The translations under genes were made by a program, and so were the position numbers. Under the pieces are notes generated by a model. The model was not told where the DNA came from. It saw only the letters and a list, made by a program, of their open reading frames with translations, and searched no databases. Shown here piece after piece: positions 1 to 5,312 of a stretch of 5,435 nucleotides of DNA (its first letter is position 1; the number at the start of each line of letters is the position of its first letter). Location of the stretch: contig WFRO01000390.1 in assembly GCA_015486475.1 (NCBI GenBank), forward strand, positions 1 through 5,435, in the 5' to 3' direction. This DNA comes from Bacteroidales bacterium. GTDB lineage: Bacteria; Bacteroidota; Bacteroidia; Bacteroidales; VadinHA17.

Positions 1-12
1 AAGTAGAGAGCG

Positions 13-86
13 ATGAGAAATGAGAAATGAGCTCCGCCTTCGTCCCGATTTATCGGGACTACGGCGGACAAAGGATGAGAGATGAG
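13..86. repeat. Inverted repeat flanked by ATGAGAA-type 7-nt repeats
   Basis: A purine-rich tract at 13-31 reads as the 7-mer ATGAGAA twice plus a partial copy ATGAG. A related tract at 75-86 reads ATGAGAG plus ATGAG. Between them lies an inverted repeat with 17-nt arms at 33-49 and 52-68 and a 2-nt spacer; 15 of 17 positions pair, and the inner part is GTCCCGAT/ATCGGGAC. No T-run follows the hairpin on the plus strand, so it does not look like a standard intrinsic terminator. The same 7-mer on both sides suggests one composite intergenic repeat element. No function is evident. Confidence 0.7.
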
Positions 87-96
87 CCCGGCCCCA

Positions 97-145
97 CACC
101 CTGCAACCAGCACCCTGCAACCAGCAACTAGCATCCTGCACCCAG
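97..145. repeat. Heptanucleotide tandem repeat (CAnCnnG, seven units)
   Basis: Seven consecutive 7-nt units can be read without gaps: CACCCTG, CAACCAG, CACCCTG, CAACCAG, CAACTAG, CATCCTG, CACCCAG, followed by a decayed CAACACT. The first four units form two identical 14-nt copies (97-110 and 111-124). All units keep CA at positions 1-2, C at position 4 and G at position 7. The tract is non-coding and lies between the ATGAGAA/hairpin block and the TAATTTC array. It resembles the short heptameric tandem repeats known from cyanobacterial intergenic DNA, but no role can be assigned. Confidence 0.75.
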
Positions 146-152
146 CAACACT

Positions 153-326
153 TAATTTCGCGAGCGCCAGCGAGCTAATTTCTACCTAATTTCATCCCGA
201 CGCAGTCGGGATTAATTTCGCGACCGAAGGGAGCTAATTTCGTGAGCGAAGCGAACTAATTTCATCCCGCCGCAGTCGGGATCAATTTCGCGACCAACGG
301 GAGTTAATTTCGCCACCATAAGGAGC
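153..326. repeat. TAATTTC array: eight units with 70-bp higher-order duplication
   Basis: Eight units begin with TAATTTC (one with CAATTTC), at 153, 176, 187, 213, 235, 257, 283 and 305. Their lengths are 23, 11, 26, 22, 22, 26, 22 and 22 nt. The 22-nt units resemble TAATTTCGCGACCGAAGGGA followed by GC. The two 26-nt units carry a small hairpin instead, ATCCCGAC-GCA-GTCGGGAT at 194-212 and a one-mismatch version at 264-282. The order hairpin-unit, 22-mer, 22-mer occurs twice, so 187-256 and 257-326 form a 70-bp tandem duplication, about 57 of 70 positions identical by hand count. The array ends 28 bp before the rhaA start codon. No coding frame or tRNA-like fold was seen. Confidence 0.8.
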
Positions 327-333
327 TTTTTAT

Positions 334-341
334 TACTTTTG
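334..341 (+). promoter_or_regulatory. Possible -7 element upstream of rhaA
   Basis: TACTTTTG matches the Bacteroidota -7 consensus TAnnTTTG. No good TTTG is seen at the expected 19-21 bp upstream; the nearest is the TTTCG of the last TAATTTC unit at 308-312, about 22 bp away. A start roughly 6-8 nt downstream would leave a leader of only about 7 nt before the ATG at 355, unusually short, so this may be chance in an AT-rich stretch, with the true promoter farther upstream. Confidence 0.25.
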
Positions 342-354
342 AAAAAAATCTCCT

Positions 355-1617
355 ATGAAAAAAGATATTAGCAACCTTTATCTTCAGGCCCGTGAGATCT
401 ATGCCTCGCAGGGCATCGACACCGAAGAAGCCCTGAAGACGCTGGCGGGCGTCCCCCTTTCCATCCATTGCTGGCAGGCCGACGATGTGGGCGGGTTCGA
501 GCAGGCCGACAGCGGCCTCGGCGGCAGCGGCCTGGCCGTCACAGGCAACTACCCCGGCAAGCCCCGCACCATGGCAGAGTTCAGGCAGGACCTGGAAAAA
601 GCTTTCTCGCTGATCCCCGGCCATAACCGGCTTAGCCTGCATGCCAGCTACGGTGATTTCACCAACGGCTTCCCCGGACGCGACCGCATCGGTCCCGAAC
701 ATTTTGAGAGCTGGGTGGCCTGGGCCCGCGAGCACGACCTGAAGCTCGACTTCAACGCTACCTTCTTCAGCCACTTCATGGTGAAGAACGGCTACACCCT
801 CGCCAGCCGCGACAAAACGGTCCGCGATTACTGGATCGAGCACGGCCGCCGCTGCCGCGAGATCAGCAGCTATATGGGCCGGGAACTCGATGACATCTGC
901 ATCCACAACATCTGGATCCCCGACGGCGAGAAAGACATTACCCCCTCCCGTATGGAACACCGGGAGTATCTCCGCGACTCCCTCGACCAGATCCTCGACC
1001 ATCCCCTCCCCTCCGGCACCATGCGCGACTCGGTGGAGAGCAAGCTCTTCGGCATCGGCACCGAAACGTTCGTCGTGGGATCGCATGAGTTCTACCTGGG
1101 CTATGCCATCACCAAAAACACCATGCTCACCCTCGACATCGGCCATTTCCACCCCACCGAGTCGGTGGCTGACAAGATCTCTTCCGTCTTTCTTTACATC
1201 GATGAGCTGCTCTTCCATGTCACGCGCGGCGTGCGCTGGGACAGCGACCATGTGGTCTCCTGGAACGATCCCCTCACCGATCTCATGCAGGAGCTGGTGT
1301 GGAGCGGCCGCCTGCCGAAAGCCCACATCGGTCTCGACTTCTTCGACGCTACCCTCAACAGGGTGGGTGCGTATGCCATAGGCGCCCGCAACACCCTCAA
1401 AGCCCTCCTGTGGGCCCTCCTCCTGCCCACGAACAAGCTCCGGGAATATGAACGCGAAGGGAAATACTTTGAAAGACTCGCCCTCTACGAGGAATTCAAG
1501 AACCTCCCCTTCGGCGCCGTGTGGGACCGCTTCTGCGAAATAAATGAGGTACCCGTCGGGACAAACTACATTGACGAAGTGGAAAAATATGAAAAAGATG
1601 TATTGTCAAAAAGATGA
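355..1617 (+). CDS. rhaA: L-rhamnose isomerase RhaA
   Basis: This cytoplasmic metal-dependent enzyme interconverts L-rhamnose and L-rhamnulose, the first step of the classic phosphorylating rhamnose pathway. The 420-residue product matches the length of E. coli RhaA (about 419). It has the family N-terminal stretch with SIHCWQADDV (36-45), then HASYGDF (96-102). The seven metal-site residues known from the E. coli structure are all present at a constant offset of six: E228, D261 and H264 (in LDIGHFHP), H288, D296 and D298 (in RWDSDH), and D328 (in GLDFF). It therefore looks complete and active. The ATG at 355 gives the expected N-terminus; the leader is A-rich without a well-placed Shine-Dalgarno, as usual in Bacteroidota. 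A repeat array ends 28 bp upstream and the esterase gene starts 171 bp downstream in the same direction. The partner transporter rhaT lies on the opposite strand. No kinase or aldolase gene is visible. Confidence 0.97.
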   Translation: MKKDISNLYLQAREIYASQGIDTEEALKTLAGVPLSIHCWQADDVGGFEQADSGLGGSGLAVTGNYPGKPRTMAEFRQDLEKAFSLIPGHNRLSLHASYGDFTNGFPGRDRIGPEHFESWVAWAREHDLKLDFNATFFSHFMVKNGYTLASRDKTVRDYWIEHGRRCREISSYMGRELDDICIHNIWIPDGEKDITPSRMEHREYLRDSLDQILDHPLPSGTMRDSVESKLFGIGTETFVVGSHEFYLGYAITKNTMLTLDIGHFHPTESVADKISSVFLYIDELLFHVTRGVRWDSDHVVSWNDPLTDLMQELVWSGRLPKAHIGLDFFDATLNRVGAYAIGARNTLKALLWALLLPTNKLREYEREGKYFERLALYEEFKNLPFGAVWDRFCEINEVPVGTNYIDEVEKYEKDVLSKR

Positions 1618-1624
1618 GTCCCCT

Positions 1625-1683
1625 GCTTTTCAGATATCCGATGACCCGGGCCGGAAAAGCAACCGATGGCCTGTCAGATTTTT
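1625..1683 (+). terminator. Weak terminator candidate after rhaA
   Basis: Downstream of the rhaA stop, GCTTTTC (1625-1631) can pair with GAAAAGC (1654-1660) across a 22-nt GC-rich loop. An alternative stem is GGCC (1649-1652) with GGCC (1668-1671). A five-T run follows at 1679-1683 but sits 7 nt or more beyond either stem, so the geometry is poor. Short direct repeats (TCAGAT at 1630 and 1674, CCGATG at 1638 and 1663) also occur here. Confidence 0.25.
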
Positions 1684-1684
1684 C

Positions 1685-1757
1685 TACCTATTTAAATACC
1701 TATTTAATTGCCTATTTTAATACCTATTTAAATAGGTATTTCACTACGTAGTTGAAA
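1685..1757. promoter_or_regulatory. Candidate operator array: 12-bp repeats and palindromes
   Basis: Four contiguous 12-nt units occur: TACCTATTTAAA (1685-1696), TACCTATTTAAT (1697-1708), TGCCTATTTTAA (1709-1720) and TACCTATTTAAA (1721-1732). The last one runs straight into TAGGTA, creating a perfect palindrome with core TACCTATTTAAATAGGTA that extends to 22 bp (1719-1740). A second palindrome, ACTACGTAGT, follows at 1743-1752 and is flanked by pairable TTTC (1739-1742) and GAAA (1754-1757). The array directly abuts the -7-like box of the esterase gene. Repeated half-sites plus a full dyad suggest binding of a dimeric regulator. The half-site TACCTAT fits the NarL heptamer TACYYMT, though the spacing is 4 bp rather than 2. 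The regulator is unknown. Confidence 0.6.
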
Positions 1758-1765
1758 TATATTTG
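1758..1765 (+). promoter_or_regulatory. -7 promoter element of the esterase gene
   Basis: TATATTTG exactly fits the Bacteroidota -7 consensus TAnnTTTG. A transcript starting near 1771 would have a leader of about 18 nt before the ATG at 1789. No TTTG is present at the expected -33 position; that space is occupied by the palindromes at 1719-1752, consistent with a promoter that relies on a bound regulator. Confidence 0.5.
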
Positions 1766-1788
1766 TTCACACCTTAAAAAATGCTCTG

Positions 1789-3039
1789 ATGAGATCCACA
1801 TCACACCTCCATTCCTCAAAAACCGGAACCATAAAAACCGGCCGGCCGGCATGGCGCCTCCTGCTCCCTGCCAGTCTTGTTTTGATGTCCTTTTTCTCTT
1901 CCTGTGGCCATACAGGCAGCAAAAAGGCAGCGACAGAAGCCAAAATTGACACCGCTCAGACAGAGCTGTGCGTAGGCAATTATCTCACCGAAGCACAGGC
2001 AAAAGAGAAGCTGAAAGAGTATGCTGCCACCTACCATACGGCTGCGGAGTGGCAGGCCCGGGCCCGCCGCATCCGCGAGAACATCATTGGCGGCAGCGAG
2101 TTGGATCAGATCCCCGAAGCAGAGTGGACTTACCCCATCAAAGAGATATATGGAGCCAAACATGTCATGGACGGTTATACAGTGGTCAACCTGGGTCTGG
2201 AGGTGAAGCCGGGCTATGTGATCTGCGGCAACCTCTATCTTCCTGACAATATCGACGGGAAGGTGCCGGCCATCCTCAACCCGCATGGTCACTGGTTTGA
2301 GCCGGACGACTACAGCCGTTTCCGGGCTGACATGCAGTACCGTTGTGCCACCTTTGCCCGCATGGGAGCGGTGGCTTTCTGCTGGGATATGGTGGGCACC
2401 GGCGAGGACCGCCGGCACCGGCATCACGACCCCAAGGCCCTGAAGATGCAGTTGTACAACAGCAAACGTGTGCTGGACTATATCTCCTCCCTGCCGTACG
2501 TCGACACCACCCGCATCGCTGTCACCGGCGCTTCAGGCGGGGGCACACAGACCTTCCTGCTGGCAGCGGTCGATCCGCGCATCGATGTATCGGTACCGGT
2601 GGTGATGGTGTCGGCCCATTTCTTCGGGGGCTGCGTGTGTGAAAGCGGCATGCCCATCCATAAGCGCAACGGTTTTGAGACCGACAATGCGGAGATAGCG
2701 GCTACCGTAGCTCCCAAACCCCTGCTGCTGGTGAGCGACGGTGACGACTGGACAAAAGATGTGCCCAAAGTGGAATACCCCTATATCCAACGCATCTACA
2801 GGATGTTCGGCGCTGAGGACAATGTGGCCAACGCCCACTTCCCCAAAGAAAAGCACGATTACGGCTTCTCCAAACGCCAGGCGGTCTATCCTTTCATGGC
2901 CCAACATCTGGGGCTCGACCTGCAGGCGATCACCGGCCCTGACGGACAGGTCAGCGAGGCAGGCATCACCATCCTCGACACCACGGCCCTGAAAGTCTTC
3001 CCCGACAGCAGCCTGGTACCGGACCCGATGAACAGGTAA
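1789..3039 (+). CDS. Exported alpha/beta-hydrolase, acetylxylan-esterase-like lipoprotein
   Basis: This 416-residue protein is predicted to be an ester hydrolase. The N-terminus has a basic region (1-23), a hydrophobic core (24-36) and a lipobox-like FFSSC with Cys39, so it is probably a lipoprotein. The residues after the Cys (GHTGSKK) lack the acidic run linked to surface export in Bacteroidota, favouring a periplasmic location. The mature part is an alpha/beta-hydrolase: oxyanion-type HGHW (166-169), nucleophile elbow GASGG with Ser249, an acid candidate in SDGDD (316-320), and catalytic His356 in KEKHDYG. A Cys-rich GGCVCE (280-285) follows the elbow. The closest recognisable group is the acetylxylan-esterase-like hydrolases common in Bacteroidota polysaccharide loci; a pectin-type esterase is an alternative. 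The rhamnose context suggests a role in deacylating rhamnose-containing glycans, but the substrate is not readable from sequence. The ATG at 1789 is chosen because it retains the whole signal peptide. It is preceded by a candidate operator array and converges on the UroD-like gene. Confidence 0.88.
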   Translation: MRSTSHLHSSKTGTIKTGRPAWRLLLPASLVLMSFFSSCGHTGSKKAATEAKIDTAQTELCVGNYLTEAQAKEKLKEYAATYHTAAEWQARARRIRENIIGGSELDQIPEAEWTYPIKEIYGAKHVMDGYTVVNLGLEVKPGYVICGNLYLPDNIDGKVPAILNPHGHWFEPDDYSRFRADMQYRCATFARMGAVAFCWDMVGTGEDRRHRHHDPKALKMQLYNSKRVLDYISSLPYVDTTRIAVTGASGGGTQTFLLAAVDPRIDVSVPVVMVSAHFFGGCVCESGMPIHKRNGFETDNAEIAATVAPKPLLLVSDGDDWTKDVPKVEYPYIQRIYRMFGAEDNVANAHFPKEKHDYGFSKRQAVYPFMAQHLGLDLQAITGPDGQVSEAGITILDTTALKVFPDSSLVPDPMNR

Positions 3040-3050
3040 GGGGAGGGTAT

Positions 3051-4136
3051 TTACACAGGCTTCTTCGCCTCGTCAAAGAAAGCAAGGATATTCTCCACGG
3101 AGGTATCGTCCTGGATGTTATGCGCCGGTGCGATGATATATCCGCCGTTCTCCCCCAGGGTCCTTTTCAGTCTTCTCACCCCGGCCCTGATCTCTTCGGG
3201 CGTGCCCGTGGGCATCAGTTTCTGGATGTCAAATCCGCCGAAGAAGACCAGCCGGTCGCCGTAGGTCTTTTTCAGGAACTCCGCATCCATCCCTGCGGCC
3301 AGCGGCTGGATAGGGTTGAGGATGTCCAGCCCGATCTCTATCAGCTCAGGGATTATGGGCAGGATGAAGCCGCAGGTGTGCCAGGCAATTTTAATGTCAG
3401 GGTTGACTTTCCTGAACTCATCGAACATGTATTTCATGCGGGGTTTGAAGTACTGTCGCCACAGGTCCGGTGAGATCAGCATGCCGTTCTGGGAGCCGAA
3501 ATCATCCCCTGCCCATATCATATCGGCTCCCATGGCGATCAGCTCTTTGCCGATGGCCAGGTTCACCTCCATGATACGGTCCAGCAGGGGATCCACATAC
3601 TCCGCCTGCATCATCATGTCCATGAGCAGCTTTTCCAGGCCCACCAGGTACCAGGAGGTCTCGAAGATGGCGGTCTCCAGATCTGCCACGATCACATAAT
3701 CATTCCTGTATTTTTCATAATTGGCCTGCGCGATATCAAAACGGCCGGGAGCATAAGGATCGGGAAAATCAAAGTTATCGATATCCGCTTTGGTGGCAGC
3801 ATGGGCCAGGGGATATTCGTAAAACTCAAAGTAAATACCCTGGTCAATGAACTTCATGTGCCATTCGTTCTCGAGAATACCGTTGCCCAGGTCGCGCGTC
3901 GGGAAATTATCGGGGGCACAGGCTGCAATGCCGACAAAGTCATTTCCCAGACGGGTGAGCAGGTCCATGTGCGAGATACGTGTGGAGAGGAGGGAATCAT
4001 AGGGCTCCTCATAAGGCAACCCCAGATGGTCGGACATTTTCCGCGCTACCTGAGGAGTGAATGTCACAAAAATGGGAGGCCGGTCAGGGTTCTCATGACG
4101 CATGGCCTTCGCAAAGCGTCCTCTCGGTGTCATCAT
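3051..4136 (-). CDS. Uroporphyrinogen decarboxylase-superfamily protein, non-haem type
   Basis: The 361-residue product belongs to the UroD/MtaA superfamily of TIM-barrel proteins: N-terminal MTPRGRFAKAMRHENPDRPP, a central WAGDDFGSQNGMLISPDLW block (208-226), HTCG (253-256), GGFDIQKLMP (300-309), and a C-terminal APAHNIQDDTSVENI segment (336-350). The haem-enzyme substrate motif of the MRQAGRY type is absent after RPP, so it is unlikely to make coproporphyrinogen. H253-x-C255 matches the zinc-binding H-x-C of cobamide methyltransferases such as MtaA and MtbA; the usual later Cys seems absent and H339 may replace it (inference). The start is ATG-ATG at 4136/4133, 16 bp after the rhaT stop and after an A-rich leader. 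A longer form from 4184 would overlap rhaT and adds a Lys/Asn-rich tail with no family match. It is almost certainly cotranscribed with rhaT. The true reaction is unknown. Confidence 0.88.
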   Translation of the reverse strand: MMTPRGRFAKAMRHENPDRPPIFVTFTPQVARKMSDHLGLPYEEPYDSLLSTRISHMDLLTRLGNDFVGIAACAPDNFPTRDLGNGILENEWHMKFIDQGIYFEFYEYPLAHAATKADIDNFDFPDPYAPGRFDIAQANYEKYRNDYVIVADLETAIFETSWYLVGLEKLLMDMMMQAEYVDPLLDRIMEVNLAIGKELIAMGADMIWAGDDFGSQNGMLISPDLWRQYFKPRMKYMFDEFRKVNPDIKIAWHTCGFILPIIPELIEIGLDILNPIQPLAAGMDAEFLKKTYGDRLVFFGGFDIQKLMPTGTPEEIRAGVRRLKRTLGENGGYIIAPAHNIQDDTSVENILAFFDEAKKPV

Positions 4137-4152
4137 TTTATTTTTTTTCTGT

Positions 4153-5199
4153 TCATTCAAACTGTTGGATATAATTTCCCGCACCTATGATGAAGATGGA
4201 TATGACCAAAACGGCCAGACCAATGCCCACCACCCGCATCGTCCTGCGTCCCGAGCCGCGCCATTCTTTCAGGTAGAGTCCCCACAGCGTGCTGAAGACG
4301 ATGATGAAAGCCATGTGGATACTCCAGCTCACAAAATCATATTTTCCCATTTTGGTAGTCCCCATACCATAGAACATGAACTGCATGTACCAGGTGATCC
4401 CGGCGAGGGCTGAAAAAAAGTAATTGGCCAGAATGGGGGTATTTTTGACTTTCACCCAGTCGCCCACAGTACGGTTGCGCAGGGCCAGCATGATACACCA
4501 GATAAAGTTGGTGGTAAAGCCGCCGGCCATGATCAGGATGAAAACGGGACTGTTGCTCAGGAGAACGGGCGTGCCCTGTTCGATCGCCAAATGGGCCACA
4601 GGTTTGCCCGCAGCGATACCGAAAGCAAAGGAGGCGCTCATCACCCCCGCAAAGAGAGCCACCCAGATCCCCTTTTTCAGGTTGAACTCATGGATATGCT
4701 CTTTTTTCCGGTCCTCGGACATCTCCCGGTCCTTCATCATTCCGGCCTTGCCGGTGAGGAAGATCCCAAAAAGAGCGATGGCCACGCCGCCGAGGGTCAC
4801 CCAGCCCGAAAGGTGGGTGATCAGGTCATGGAACTGACCGAAGTAGATCGGAGGCACGAGGGTGCCGAAGGTGGCGGTCAGCCCAAGCGCCAGGGCCATA
4901 CCCAGGGAGATGCCCAGATAACGCATCGTCAGGCCGAAGGTAAGTCCTCCGATCCCCCACAACACCCCGAAGATATAGGGCCAGACAAGATTGTTCAGCG
5001 GGACACTGTGCATCAGTTCCCGCAGGTCGGGGACAAAGATCAGGGAGACCCCCAGAGGCATCAGGATCCAGGAGAAAAAACCACCCGTCAGCCAATACAC
5101 CTCCCACGCCCAGTTCTTCACCTTGTTGTAGGGGATGTAAAAACTCGCCGCCGCCAGTCCACCCAGCGCATGATAAAATATTCCCAGTAGTGGATTCAT
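4153..5199 (-). CDS. rhaT: L-rhamnose/proton symporter RhaT
   Basis: This inner-membrane transporter imports L-rhamnose with protons. The 348-residue product is close to E. coli RhaT (344) and shares its signatures: WEVYWLTGGFFSWIL (32-46), WGIG (81-84), LTMRYLG (90-96), EFNLKKG (171-177), the WYMQFMFY stretch (270-277), YDFVSW (287-292) and LKEW...GRR (310-319). Ten hydrophobic segments can be drawn at roughly 4-24, 35-57, 71-92, 96-118, 131-150, 177-197, 217-240, 258-278, 290-310 and 321-342, with a charged loop at 151-176, as expected for the drug/metabolite transporter superfamily. The start at 5199 (MNPLLGIF) is preferred: the frame stays open upstream to 5334, but those 45 extra residues would cross the predicted promoter and run into the divergent gene. 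It leads a minus-strand operon with the UroD-like gene, whose start lies 16 bp after this stop. Confidence 0.96.
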   Translation of the reverse strand: MNPLLGIFYHALGGLAAASFYIPYNKVKNWAWEVYWLTGGFFSWILMPLGVSLIFVPDLRELMHSVPLNNLVWPYIFGVLWGIGGLTFGLTMRYLGISLGMALALGLTATFGTLVPPIYFGQFHDLITHLSGWVTLGGVAIALFGIFLTGKAGMMKDREMSEDRKKEHIHEFNLKKGIWVALFAGVMSASFAFGIAAGKPVAHLAIEQGTPVLLSNSPVFILIMAGGFTTNFIWCIMLALRNRTVGDWVKVKNTPILANYFFSALAGITWYMQFMFYGMGTTKMGKYDFVSWSIHMAFIIVFSTLWGLYLKEWRGSGRRTMRVVGIGLAVLVISIFIIGAGNYIQQFE

Positions 5200-5218
5200 A
5201 GCATTCAGGATCGAAGTA

Positions 5219-5250
5219 CAAATAAAACATTTCTTGACGATTAACGCAAA
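5219..5250 (-). promoter_or_regulatory. Predicted rhaT operon promoter
   Basis: On the minus strand, TTTG (5250-5247) is followed after exactly 20 bp by TTTATTTG (5226-5219), one mismatch from TAnnTTTG. Both boxes and the spacing fit the Bacteroidota vegetative promoter. Transcription would begin near 5212, leaving a leader of about 13 nt before the rhaT ATG at 5199, which supports that start. Confidence 0.6.
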
Positions 5251-5257
5251 CGATTGT
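5246..5257. promoter_or_regulatory. Possible operator between divergent promoters
   Basis: An imperfect dyad CAAACGATTG (5247-5256) contains AAACGATT, which fits the AANCGNTT core typical of LacI-family operators. It overlaps the -33 boxes of both divergent promoters, where a regulator could affect both genes. The outer positions do not fit well, and a match this short can arise by chance. Confidence 0.3.
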
Positions 5258-5285
5258 GTGGATCTGAGGGAAAATTGTATTTTTG
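5253..5285 (+). promoter_or_regulatory. Predicted promoter of the divergent secreted ORF
   Basis: TATTTTTG (5278-5285) is an exact TAnnTTTG match, and ATTG (5253-5256) lies 21 bp upstream as a three-of-four -33 box. A start near 5292 gives a leader of about 20 nt before the ATG at 5313. Its -33 box sits 2 bp from that of the rhaT promoter on the other strand. Confidence 0.55.
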
Positions 5286-5312
5286 ACACAAAGAAATCCA
5301 TACTTCCGGCAC

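Noticed and set aside
33..68. Intrinsic terminator of a gene upstream of the window
   Set aside because: The stem is strong but no T-run follows on either strand, and the 7-mer repeats flanking it suggest a repeat element instead.
320..325. AAGGAG as Shine-Dalgarno of rhaA
   Set aside because: It ends 29 nt before the ATG, far beyond functional spacing, and it is part of the last 22-nt repeat unit.
153..326. CRISPR array
   Set aside because: Units are contiguous variants without unique spacers between conserved repeats; unit lengths of 11-26 nt and internal divergence do not fit.
304..1326. Long 340-codon open frame on the minus strand opposite rhaA
   Set aside because: It lies entirely antisense to an unmistakable, intact rhaA, has low-complexity Ala/Val/Gly/Glu-rich sequence, and no recognisable motif. 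GC-rich codon bias commonly opens such frames.
1816..2427. 203-codon minus-strand frame opposite the esterase
   Set aside because: Antisense shadow of a gene with a complete catalytic triad; no signal, domain or promoter of its own was seen.
4137..4184. Upstream start at 4184 for the UroD-like gene
   Set aside because: It would overlap rhaT by 32 bp and add 16 residues rich in Asn, Lys and Gln before the conserved MTPRGRF start; the ATG-ATG at 4136/4133 sits behind an A-rich leader and fits the family N-terminus.
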